Below the pieces are notes generated by a model, which saw only the letters and a list, made by a program, of their open reading frames with translations, searched no databases and was not told the origin of the DNA. The position numbers and the translations under genes were made by a program. From assembly GCF_022803015.1 (NCBI RefSeq), contig NZ_JAFKON010000011.1:43990-107989 (forward strand): 64,000 bases of DNA, in the 5' to 3' direction. Position 1 is the stretch's first letter, and each line of letters opens with the position of its first letter. This stretch comes from Arthrobacter humicola. Lineage in GTDB: Bacteria > Actinomycetota > Actinomycetes > Actinomycetales > Micrococcaceae. Positions 25,448 to 32,945 of the stretch are shown in pieces.

Positions 25448-25830
25448 TGGGCCCCATCGTGTTGCTGACCGTGGTGGTTCTCGCGGTGTTCGTTGGCTTC
25501 GAAGTCGTCTCCAAGGTCACCAGCAAACTGCACACGCCGCTCATGTCCGGCGCCAACGCCATCCACGGCATCATCCTGGTCGGCGCCATCATCGTGGCCG
25601 GACAGGCCAGTGACCCGTGGGTCCTCGGCATCGCGCTCCTGGCCGTCGTCCTGGCCACCGTCAACCTGGTGGGCGGCTTTGTGGTCACGGACCGGATGCT
25701 GGAGATGTTCAGCGCCCACAAGCGGACACGCATCCCCGCCTCAAGCGGCGCCGCCAAGGCTGGCGGAGCCGCGGGCGAAGGACACCCCGGCGAGGGGAGC
25801 TCCGCCGACGCGGCGGGGGAGTCCAAATGA
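25447..25830 (+). CDS. pntAB: NAD(P) transhydrogenase alpha subunit 2, membrane part
   Basis: 127 residues with about three membrane helices (IVLLTVVVLAVFVGFEVVS; HGIILVGAIIVAG; LGIALLAVVLATVNLVGGF) and the conserved SKLHTPLMSGANAIHG and FVVTDRMLEMF motifs of PntAB. A Ser/Gly/Ala-rich tail of about 35 residues is extra. Translationally coupled on both sides (TGATG and ATGA overlaps). Confidence 0.93.
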   Translation: MGPIVLLTVVVLAVFVGFEVVSKVTSKLHTPLMSGANAIHGIILVGAIIVAGQASDPWVLGIALLAVVLATVNLVGGFVVTDRMLEMFSAHKRTRIPASSGAAKAGGAAGEGHPGEGSSADAAGESK

Positions 25831-27200
25831 GCCTCCTGAGCCCCGAATGGACAGCCCTGCTCTACCTTGTGGCCGCCGTCTGCTTCATCCTGGCGCTCAA
25901 GGGACTCAGCTCGCCACGAACGGCCCGCCGCGGCAACGCTATCGGCGCGGCCGGGGCGCTCCTCGCCGTCGTCACCGTCTTCCTCTCCGCGCGGCTGGAG
26001 AATGTTCCGCTCATCCTCGCGGCCATCGCCGTGGGGTCCGCGATTGCCTTCCCCGTGGCACGGCGGGTGCAGATGACCCAGATGCCCCAACTCGTGGCGC
26101 TCTTCAACGGCGTCGGGGGCGGGGCCGCGGCGCTCGTCGCCGTGCTGGAACTTGGCCACCAGGAAGATCCCTGGGTCCGCCTGGCCGTGGTCTTCACCAT
26201 GCTGGTGGGGGCGGTGTCCTTTGCCGGCTCCGCGGTGACCGTGGGCAAGCTGCAGGAGCTCATCAGCACCCGTCCGCTGCTGTTCCCCGGGATGCCCTGG
26301 GTGATGGGGGCCGTCCTGCTGGGGGCGGTCTTCTCAGGAGCTCTGGTGGTCGTGACCGGGTCGCTGGGCTGGTCGCTCGCATTGCTGGGCCTGGGCCTCG
26401 CGGCCGGGCTGCTCCTGGTGCTGCCCGTGGGCGGGGCGGACGTGCCGATCGTGATCTCCCTGCTGAATGCGTTCACGGGGCTGGCGGTGGCAGCGTCGGG
26501 CGTGGTCCTGGGCAATGTCCTGCTGCTGGTCGCCGGGACGCTCGTGGGCGCGAGCGGCACCATCCTGACCAAGGTCATGGCCTCGGCCATGGGGCGCGGA
26601 GTCGGCGGAATCATGTTCGGGGCGTTCAAGGGCGGCTCGACGGCGGGTTCCACCGCCCTGAGCGACCGGCCAGTGCGTTCCTCGTCCCCGGAGGACATTG
26701 CCGTCCAGCTCGGCTACGCCCAGCGGGTGGTGATCGTTCCCGGTTATGGGCTCGCCGTGGCCCAGGGCCAGCACACTGTGGCGGAGCTTGCCACGGCCCT
26801 GGTCGCGCGCGGCGTGGACGTCGTGTTCGCCATCCATCCCGTGGCGGGACGCATGCCGGGCCACATGAACGTGCTGCTGGCCGAGGCCAACGTGCCGTAC
26901 GAGTCACTGCGGGAGCTCGCGGAAGTCAACCCCGAATTCGCGACCACGGACATCGTTCTGGTAGTCGGGGCCAACGACGTCGTCAACCCGGCGGCCAAGT
27001 CCTCGCCGGGTTCGCCGATTTACGGGATGCCGATCCTGGAAGTGGTGCAGGCCCAGCAGGTCGTGTTCCTGAAGCGGTCCATGCGCCCGGGGTTTGCCGG
27101 CATCGAGAATGAGCTCCTGCACGATCCCAAGACCACCCTCCTGTTCGGCGACGCCAAGGATTCGCTGGCGAGGGTGCTCGGCGCGGTCAAGGCGCTCTAG
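25827..27200 (+). CDS. pntB: NAD(P) transhydrogenase beta subunit
   Basis: 457 residues: eight or nine membrane helices, then the NADP(H)-binding domain III with VIVPGYGLAVAQGQHTVAEL, FAIHPVAGRMPGHMNVLLAEA and VVGANDVVNPAA. Together with PntAA/PntAB it couples proton entry to NADPH formation from NADH. ATG 25827 overlaps the pntAB stop. The operon ends here. Confidence 0.95.
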   Translation: MSLLSPEWTALLYLVAAVCFILALKGLSSPRTARRGNAIGAAGALLAVVTVFLSARLENVPLILAAIAVGSAIAFPVARRVQMTQMPQLVALFNGVGGGAAALVAVLELGHQEDPWVRLAVVFTMLVGAVSFAGSAVTVGKLQELISTRPLLFPGMPWVMGAVLLGAVFSGALVVVTGSLGWSLALLGLGLAAGLLLVLPVGGADVPIVISLLNAFTGLAVAASGVVLGNVLLLVAGTLVGASGTILTKVMASAMGRGVGGIMFGAFKGGSTAGSTALSDRPVRSSSPEDIAVQLGYAQRVVIVPGYGLAVAQGQHTVAELATALVARGVDVVFAIHPVAGRMPGHMNVLLAEANVPYESLRELAEVNPEFATTDIVLVVGANDVVNPAAKSSPGSPIYGMPILEVVQAQQVVFLKRSMRPGFAGIENELLHDPKTTLLFGDAKDSLARVLGAVKAL

Positions 27201-27294
27201 GCATCCTGCGCCCGGCGGCTCAGGGCGCTTTCCGCTCCGGCAGCCCTGCTGCGCAGGGGACCCATGGCTCCGTGTGCTTGAGGTGGAGCGGACT

Positions 27295-28431
27295 TCAAAA
27301 CAGTGTGGGCTGGGCCGTGCCGGAACGGGCAGCGCCAGCGTGGCGTGGGCTTGCGTGCCCCGCGGTGTCCGGGATGCTCCCGGCCGGGTACTGGGCTTCT
27401 TCCTCCCGGGCGTTGTCATGGTCGCTGCCCCCGTCAAGGTGCCGGTGGCTGAAGCCCTGCGAGCCGGAGAAGCCGTGCAGGTCCTTGAAATGCCGGACCC
27501 GTCCTGCCAGCCACGCGCGGTATTCCTTGGATGCGTATGACCCGCTGCCGTACAGGCGGCGGTACTTGCCCGCCAGTTGCGGATGTTCCCGGGCGATCCA
27601 CTGCATGAACCATTCACGAGTGCCCGGCTTCAGGTACAGCGCACCGGCCGTGACCCCTGTGGCGCCGGCCGCCGCGAGGGCCCCGAAGAGGGAATCGAGG
27701 GCCTCATCACTGTCGGAGAGCCACGGCAGGATGGGCATGGCCATGACGCCGCAGGGCAGGCCCGCTTCCCGCAGACGGGAGATGAGCTTCAGCCGGGCCC
27801 GTGGCCCAGGCGTGCCAGGCTCCACGGCCTCGGACAGCTGCCCGTTGGTCATGGCCAGCGAGATGCCCACCCCGACCGGCACTTGCGCCGCCGCATGCTT
27901 GAGGAGCGGGATGTCCCGGGCCAGGAGCGTGCCCTTGGTGAGGATGGACAGGGGAGTGCCGGAATCGGCCAGGGCACCAATGATGCCGGGCATGAGCTGG
28001 TAGCGGCCCTCGGCGCGCTGGTAGGGGTCGGTGTTTGTGCCAAGGGCCACGTGCTCGTGGCGCCAGGACGGCTTGGCCAGTTCCTTGCGCAGGACTTCGG
28101 CGGCGTTGATCTTGACCACCACTTGGCTGTCAAAGTCCAGGCCGGCGTCGAAGTCAAGGTAGGTGTGGCTCTTCCGGGCAAAGCAGTAGACGCACGCATG
28201 GCTGCAGCCGCGGTAGGGGTTGATGGTCCAGTCGAACGGCATCCGGGAACCGGCGACCACCTTGTTGAGCACCGATTTGGCGGTGACCTCATGGAAGGTG
28301 ATCCCGGCAAATTCCGGGGTGGAGACCGTCCGCACGAGTCCGGCCAGCGGCAGCAGGGCAGCCGTGGGCGAAGCGGCGGAAACGGCGGCCGGGGAATCGC
28401 CGCGCTCAAGTGCTTGTGCGTCCCATCTCAT
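27295..28431 (-). CDS. Radical SAM protein, Rv2578c family
   Basis: 378 residues. The 4Fe-4S triad is GCSHACVYCFARKSH, preceded by NPYRGC, with ALGTNTDPYQRAEGRY and PGIIGALADSGTPLSILTKG, as in the SPL-like Rv2578c family. The ATG at 28431 begins MRWDAQ, a typical family start; an in-frame extension to 28503 would cross the LexA box. Nine bases upstream is a near-perfect LexA box (28440-28455), so the gene is probably SOS-controlled. The reaction is unknown; relation to spore photoproduct lyase suggests nucleic-acid work. Confidence 0.88.
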   Translation of the reverse strand: MRWDAQALERGDSPAAVSAASPTAALLPLAGLVRTVSTPEFAGITFHEVTAKSVLNKVVAGSRMPFDWTINPYRGCSHACVYCFARKSHTYLDFDAGLDFDSQVVVKINAAEVLRKELAKPSWRHEHVALGTNTDPYQRAEGRYQLMPGIIGALADSGTPLSILTKGTLLARDIPLLKHAAAQVPVGVGISLAMTNGQLSEAVEPGTPGPRARLKLISRLREAGLPCGVMAMPILPWLSDSDEALDSLFGALAAAGATGVTAGALYLKPGTREWFMQWIAREHPQLAGKYRRLYGSGSYASKEYRAWLAGRVRHFKDLHGFSGSQGFSHRHLDGGSDHDNAREEEAQYPAGSIPDTAGHASPRHAGAARSGTAQPTLF

Positions 28432-28439
28432 GCCTACAT

Positions 28440-28455
28440 TCGAATATATGTTCGA
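28440..28455 (-). promoter_or_regulatory. LexA box upstream of radical SAM gene
   Basis: TCGAATATATGTTCGA matches TCGAAC-N4-GTTCGA at 11 of 12 positions and differs by one base from the box beside lexA (9972-9987). It ends nine bases before the ATG of the radical SAM gene, where a bound repressor would block transcription. Confidence 0.8.
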
Positions 28456-28535
28456 CTGAATGTCAAGGATGCTGACGGGCGAGGCGGCGGCCGGTTGCAG
28501 CATGGGGCGGCCTGTGCAGCTGCGGGGATCGGGGC

Positions 28536-28838
28536 TTACGAAGCCAGCCGCTCACGGGCGTTGTGATCAGGGCCGGTCGGTTCAGTGGCGCGTTTGGTCT
28601 GGTTGACCTCGGCCCACACCGCATCGAGGGAGAGTCCGAGGACGCCGGCGATAGCGGCGATGGTCGGGAAGGCGGGGGTCGCTACGCGGCCCGTCTCGAT
28701 CTTCCGGAGGGTCTCCGGTGAGACGCGTGCATCGAGTGCGATGTCGAGCATCGAGCGTTCCCCCCTGGCGCGGCGCAACAGGGCGCCGAGGCGCTGTCCG
28801 CGCTCGATCTCTGCGAATGTGAGGGGCAACCTGACCAT
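28536..28838 (-). CDS. XRE-family helix-turn-helix regulator
   Basis: 100 residues with a Cro/CI-type HTH: LGALLRRARGERSMLDIALDARVSPETLRKIETG, then FPTIAAIAGVLGLSLDAVW. The ATG at 28838 has a perfect TATAAT seven bases upstream on its strand, indicating a leaderless transcript. That -10 overlaps the left arm of the palindrome at 28848-28873, so autoregulation is likely. It diverges from map and probably controls it as well. Confidence 0.88.
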   Translation of the reverse strand: MVRLPLTFAEIERGQRLGALLRRARGERSMLDIALDARVSPETLRKIETGRVATPAFPTIAAIAGVLGLSLDAVWAEVNQTKRATEPTGPDHNARERLAS

Positions 28839-28845
28839 GGCTTCG

Positions 28846-28875
28846 ATTATACCGGGATAATATGACCGGTATAGT
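28846..28875. promoter_or_regulatory. Palindromic operator overlapping divergent XRE and map promoters
   Basis: Arms TATACCGG (28848-28855) and CCGGTATA (28866-28873) are exact reverse complements spaced by 10 bases. The left arm overlaps TATAAT (28851-28846, minus strand) of the regulator gene. The right arm overlaps TATAGT (28870-28875), a likely -10 for map. One bound dimer could shut both promoters. Confidence 0.75.
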
Positions 28876-28901
28876 TATTGGACACGTGAGAAAGGCGCCG
28901 C

Positions 28902-29684
28902 ATGATCGAGATCCTGAATCCCACCGAACTTGCCCGGGCCAAAGAAACAGGCGCCCTTGTAGCTGACATCCTGCAGACGCTGAAGAACCGCAGCACGGTC
29001 GGCGCGAACCTCCTGGACCTCGACCGATGGGCGCAGGCCATGATCGCCGAGGCTGGTGCGCAGTCCTGTTATGTCGACTACGAGCCGTCCTTCGGCCGCG
29101 GGCCGTTCGGACACTACATCTGCACGGCCGTCAACGACGCCGTGCTCCACGGACTCCCACGCGACTACACGCTGGCAGACGGCGACCTGCTGACACTCGA
29201 CCTCGCCGTCTCCAAGCGGGGATTCGCAGCAGACTCCGCCATCAGCTTCATCGTGGGCGACTCAAAGCCCCCGGGAAGCGTCGCGATGATCAGCGCGACC
29301 GAGCGCGCGCTCGGCGCAGGGATAGCCGCTGCCCGGCCCGGAGCCAGGATCGGCGACATCTCCCATGCCATCGGCTCGGTCCTTGGCGAGGCGGGGTACC
29401 CGATCAACACCGAGTTCGGGGGCCATGGCATCGGATCGACCATGCACCAGGACCCGCACATTCCCAACACCGGACGGCCGGGCCGTGGCTACAAGCTGCG
29501 CCCCGGGCTGCTGCTCGCACTGGAGCCATGGGTCATGGCCGACACCGCTGAACTCATCACCGACGCCGACGGGTGGACGCTCCGAAGCGCGACCGGCTGC
29601 CGGACAGCACACAGTGAGCACACGATCGCCATCACCAACGACGGGGCCGAAATCCTCACCCTGCCGACGCGGACACACGCATGA
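28902..29684 (+). CDS. map: Type I methionine aminopeptidase
   Basis: Removes the initiator methionine from nascent proteins. The 260-residue protein lacks a zinc-finger extension. The metal ligands are all present: the two Asp in LLTLDLAVSKRGFAADSAIS, His in GGHGIGSTMHQDPHIPN, Glu in LALEPW and Glu in AHSEHTIAIT; the substrate His is in VLHGLP. ATG 28902 follows GAGAAAGG. The gene diverges from an XRE regulator and is not in the secY-adk cluster where the main map usually lies, so it is probably an additional, regulated copy. Confidence 0.92.
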   Translation: MIEILNPTELARAKETGALVADILQTLKNRSTVGANLLDLDRWAQAMIAEAGAQSCYVDYEPSFGRGPFGHYICTAVNDAVLHGLPRDYTLADGDLLTLDLAVSKRGFAADSAISFIVGDSKPPGSVAMISATERALGAGIAAARPGARIGDISHAIGSVLGEAGYPINTEFGGHGIGSTMHQDPHIPNTGRPGRGYKLRPGLLLALEPWVMADTAELITDADGWTLRSATGCRTAHSEHTIAITNDGAEILTLPTRTHA

Positions 29685-29793
29685 GGCCGGAGCGACACAT
29701 GCCCCGGCGGCCAAGTGTGGACGGGGCCGGGTCGAGGGTGCCGCGGGGTGCCGCCTTACCGCGGCAGTGGGAGGGCGTTGTTAGGCTGGGGCG

Positions 29794-30435
29794 ATGATTC
29801 TCCTGACCGGGTTTGAGCCATTTGGCGGCGATACGGCCAATCCGTCGTGGGCAGCGGCCCGTTCGGCGGCACGGCTGCTCCAATCCGAAGGGCTGGATGT
29901 CCAGGCGGTGGAATTGCCATGCGTCTTCGGCGAGTCGGCCAAGGTGCTGGCGGAGGCCCTCGAGCGTTTCACGCCGGAGCTTGTGCTGTGCGCCGGCCAG
30001 GCCGGCGGGAGGGCGCGCATCTCGCTGGAACGGGTGGCCATCAATTGTGACGACGCCCGGATTCCGGACAATGCCGGCAATCAGCCCGTGGACGAAGCCG
30101 TGGTCCCGGGCGGACCGGCAGCCTATTTCACGTCGCTGCCGGTCAAGGCGGCGCTCGCGGCGTTGAGCGCAGAGCAGATCCCGGCCGAAGTGTCCCAGAG
30201 TGCCGGGACCTATGTCTGCAACCATGTCTTCTACGCGCTCATGCACGCCCTGCGGCTACGTCCGGGCACCAGGGGAGGCTTTGTCCACGTCCCCTACGAG
30301 GACACGCAGCTTCCGGCCGGGAGCAGTGCCCCCTCGCTGCCGGCCGCCCAGATGGCGGCGGCGCTCGCCGTCGTCGTGCGCACTGCACTGGCGACGACGG
30401 CGGATCTAAAGCTCCCTGCCGGCGCAACCCACTAG
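29794..30435 (+). CDS. pcp: Pyroglutamyl-peptidase I
   Basis: Cysteine peptidase (C15) that removes N-terminal pyroglutamate. The 213-residue protein opens with LLTGFEPFGGD. The catalytic triad is Glu in GGRARISLERVAIN, C142 in GTYVCNHVFY and His in GGFVHVPYED. ATG 29794 has TAGGCT six bases upstream and no ribosome-binding site (leaderless type). Stands alone between map and the convergent SIMPL gene. Confidence 0.92.
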   Translation: MILLTGFEPFGGDTANPSWAAARSAARLLQSEGLDVQAVELPCVFGESAKVLAEALERFTPELVLCAGQAGGRARISLERVAINCDDARIPDNAGNQPVDEAVVPGGPAAYFTSLPVKAALAALSAEQIPAEVSQSAGTYVCNHVFYALMHALRLRPGTRGGFVHVPYEDTQLPAGSSAPSLPAAQMAAALAVVVRTALATTADLKLPAGATH

Positions 30436-30517
30436 CCCCAGCCGGTCATCCGGCGCCCGAGCCGGTGGCGGCCGCCGTCGGCGACGCGAAACAACTGCTC
30501 CCGCAATTACTGGGCAA

Positions 30518-31156
30518 TCAGTCGAGCAGTTCCCAGACGACGCCGATGGTGGCAGTGACCCCCGACTCACCGGCCTCGACGGTGAGTGAGGTCACGGCCA
30601 CTTCCCGCTGCATCTTCGCCACGGGGATCGGCGCCTGGAAACCGGTGTGCTGGGTGAGGGACAGGACCCTGCCCAGCCCGGTTCCCGCGAGGGCGGCATA
30701 GTGCTCGGCGGTGGTGCGGGCGTCCTGCCAGGCGGCCTCACGGGCCCGGGCTTCGACGGCCGAGGAGTCGGCGAAGCCGAGGGTCAGCCCGTTCAGCCGG
30801 ACGGCGTCGCCGCCGGCAGCAACCGCCGCGGCAAGGACCTGCGAGGACGCGGACAGCTCGCGGATCCTGACGGTGAGCGTGCTGGAGGCCAGGTAGCCGG
30901 TCACGGTCTGGCCCCGGCCATCCTGCCAGTTCAGCTCGGCCCGGACGTTCAGCCCGGAAGTGGACAAGTCCGCGCTGTCCACGCCGCGCTGCCGGAGCTC
31001 CGACGTGATGGCGGCCGACCGTGTTCCGGCCTCGCTGTAGGCCTCGGCCACGGTCTCGCGGCGGCATTCAATGCCGATCGACACGGTCAACAGGTCCGGC
31101 ACCGCCTCGGCGCTGCCGGTTCCTGCAACGGAGATGCTTCGGGGGCTGTCTGTCAT
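30518..31156 (-). CDS. SIMPL-domain (DUF541) protein
   Basis: 212 residues with the SIMPL pattern: ISVAGTGSAEAVPDLLTVSIGIE at the N-terminus, DLSTSGLNVRAELNWQDGRGQTVTGYLAS in the middle and LTQHTGF near the C-terminus. No signal peptide is evident, so this copy seems cytoplasmic. SIMPL proteins have been linked to kinase signalling and stress, with no agreed reaction. Its ATG is one base past the stop of the upstream HExxH gene, so the two are coupled. Confidence 0.85.
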   Translation of the reverse strand: MTDSPRSISVAGTGSAEAVPDLLTVSIGIECRRETVAEAYSEAGTRSAAITSELRQRGVDSADLSTSGLNVRAELNWQDGRGQTVTGYLASSTLTVRIRELSASSQVLAAAVAAGGDAVRLNGLTLGFADSSAVEARAREAAWQDARTTAEHYAALAGTGLGRVLSLTQHTGFQAPIPVAKMQREVAVTSLTVEAGESGVTATIGVVWELLD

Positions 31157-31157
31157 G

Positions 31158-31628
31158 TCAGGCCTCGTAACGTTCAGGGGCGGTCACGCCCAATCTGCGG
31201 TGCGTGCGTGGTCTGGTCCCGGGCAGGCCGGGCAGGGGGTAGCCGCCTGCTTCCAGGCCGGCGTGGCGCTCGAAGATGTTGGCGCTGCCCGGGTTGCCCG
31301 TGCGCCAGAGGGACCAGCCGGCGGCTATGAAGTACAGCGGAAGGAAGGGCAGCCCGAGGCACCAGGCATATTGGGTGCTGTGGCGCTCCTCGTGGCCCAG
31401 CAGCACTGGATTGGCGCGGGCGGATTCCGGTCCGGTTCGGAAGAGGATCACGTTGCCCACGGTGAAGGCCGCAGCAAACGGCAACCGCCAGCGGTAGCGG
31501 CCCGCGATCAGCAGTCCGCGCGGACCGGAGCTGACGGTTGTCCGCGCACAGGCTGCCAGCAGCAGGCCCAGCAGGGTGGAGCCGTTGAGCAGGTTGGCGA
31601 TCTGGCGAAGCCGTTGTCCGGGCGTCAT
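31158..31628 (-). CDS. Small membrane protein with HExxH motif
   Basis: 156 residues, family not recognised. A hydrophobic segment near the N-terminus (LLNGSTLLGLLLAAC) and another at FLPLYFIAAGWSLW flank a cytoplasmic or luminal stretch with LLGHEERHSTQYAWC. HEERH fits the zinc-metallopeptidase HExxH pattern, and the His-x2-Gln that follows resembles the HExxH-x-x-Q of DUF4157-like proteins. A protease function is inferred only from this motif. ATG 31628 lacks a ribosome-binding site. It is the first gene of a two-gene operon with the SIMPL protein. Confidence 0.7.
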   Translation of the reverse strand: MTPGQRLRQIANLLNGSTLLGLLLAACARTTVSSGPRGLLIAGRYRWRLPFAAAFTVGNVILFRTGPESARANPVLLGHEERHSTQYAWCLGLPFLPLYFIAAGWSLWRTGNPGSANIFERHAGLEAGGYPLPGLPGTRPRTHRRLGVTAPERYEA

Positions 31629-31792
31629 GAGGCCATGGTAGCCGGGGGTGTGCCCGGCAGTCAGGGGGCCGCCGGGATGTCCCGTGCCCTTGGAATTCCG
31701 GCGTAAGCGTGCCAGGGGCGGCCGGCACCGCGGCGTCACGTGCGGGGCGGCCATTGCCATGCCGCCGACGGCCGTCTACTAGACTGGGGACA

Positions 31793-31885
31793 GTGACCAC
31801 AAGCCTTGCCGAGAACCTGCGCCGCGCCCTGTGCCCGGCGCACGCTGTTGGCATGATCCGACTCGTAGCTAAGAACAGTAGATGA
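31793..31885 (+). other. Possible 30-codon upstream ORF overlapping pheS start
   Basis: GTG 31793 opens a 30-codon frame (VTTSLAENLRRALC...) whose TGA (31883-31885) overlaps the pheS ATG. TAGACT (31780-31785) lies seven bases before the GTG, which would make this the leaderless first ORF of the pheST transcript. It is not Phe-rich, so not a classic attenuator. It may couple ribosomes to pheS, which lacks a good ribosome-binding site. Confidence 0.35.
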
Positions 31886-32943
31886 CTGAAACTTTGCCGG
31901 ACGCAGCCGTCCCGAATCCTCTGGATGAAGCCGCCATTACCGCCGCCGTAGACCAGGCCGTTGCCGCCATCGCCGCCGCAGCGACCCTCGATGAACTCAA
32001 GGCCGTGCGCCTCGCCCACACGGGCGAGAAGTCCGCCCTGAGCCTCGCCAACCGTGAGATTGGCGCGCTGCCCAAGGACCAGAAGGCCGCCGCCGGCAAG
32101 CTCATGGGCGCCTCGAGGGGACGGGTCAACAAGGCGCTCGCGGACCGGACGGTCGCGCTCGAGGCCGAGAACGACGCGCGGATCCTCGTCGAAGAGACCG
32201 TGGATGTCACGGCAGCGCCGCGCCGGCGCACGGCCGGTGCACGCCACCCGCTGTCCACGCTGCAGGACCGCGTGGCGGACATCTTTGTCGGCATGGGTTG
32301 GGAAATTGCCGAAGGGCCCGAGGTCGAGTCCGAATGGTTTAACTTCGATGCCCTGAACTTCAAGCCGGACCACCCCGCCCGCGACATGCAGGACACGTTC
32401 TTCGTCGAGCCGCCCGAGGCCCACCTGCTCATGCGCACGCACACCTCGCCGGTGCAGGTCCGCTCCATGCTGGAACGGGAGCTGCCCATCTATGTGTTGT
32501 GCCCGGGCAAGGTGTTCCGCACGGACGAGCTCGACGCGACGCACACCCCCGTGTTCCACCAGTTCGAAGGCCTGGCCATCGATAAGAACCTGAGCATGGC
32601 GGACCTTCGCGGCACGCTGGAGCACTTCGCACGCCAGATGTTTGGTGCGGAAGCCCAGATCCGGCTGCGCCCGAACTATTTTCCGTTCACCGAGCCGTCC
32701 GCGGAGCTGGACATTTGGCACCCGGGCGCCAAGGGCGGCCCCAGCTGGATCGAGTGGGGCGGCTGCGGCATGGTCAACGCCAACGTCCTGCGCGCGGCCG
32801 GGATCGACCCGGACATCTATTCAGGCTTTGCCTTCGGCATGGGCATCGAACGCACCCTCATGTTCCGCAACGAGGTTGGCGACATGCGCGACATGATTGA
32901 AGGCGACGTACGTTTCAGCGAGCACTTCGGGATGGAGATCTAA
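31882..32943 (+). CDS. pheS: Phenylalanyl-tRNA synthetase alpha subunit
   Basis: Class II synthetase catalytic subunit, 353 residues. An N-terminal coiled coil is followed by motif 1 (HPLSTLQDRVADIFVGMGW), motif 2 (LCPGKVFRTDELDATHTPVFHQFEGL) and motif 3 (SGFAFGMGIERTLMFRN). Phe-site residues EPSAELDIWHPGAKG are present. ATG 31882 lacks a clear ribosome-binding site and overlaps a possible upstream ORF. pheT begins three bases after the stop. Confidence 0.97.
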   Translation: MTETLPDAAVPNPLDEAAITAAVDQAVAAIAAAATLDELKAVRLAHTGEKSALSLANREIGALPKDQKAAAGKLMGASRGRVNKALADRTVALEAENDARILVEETVDVTAAPRRRTAGARHPLSTLQDRVADIFVGMGWEIAEGPEVESEWFNFDALNFKPDHPARDMQDTFFVEPPEAHLLMRTHTSPVQVRSMLERELPIYVLCPGKVFRTDELDATHTPVFHQFEGLAIDKNLSMADLRGTLEHFARQMFGAEAQIRLRPNYFPFTEPSAELDIWHPGAKGGPSWIEWGGCGMVNANVLRAAGIDPDIYSGFAFGMGIERTLMFRNEVGDMRDMIEGDVRFSEHFGMEI

Positions 32944-32945
32944 CA

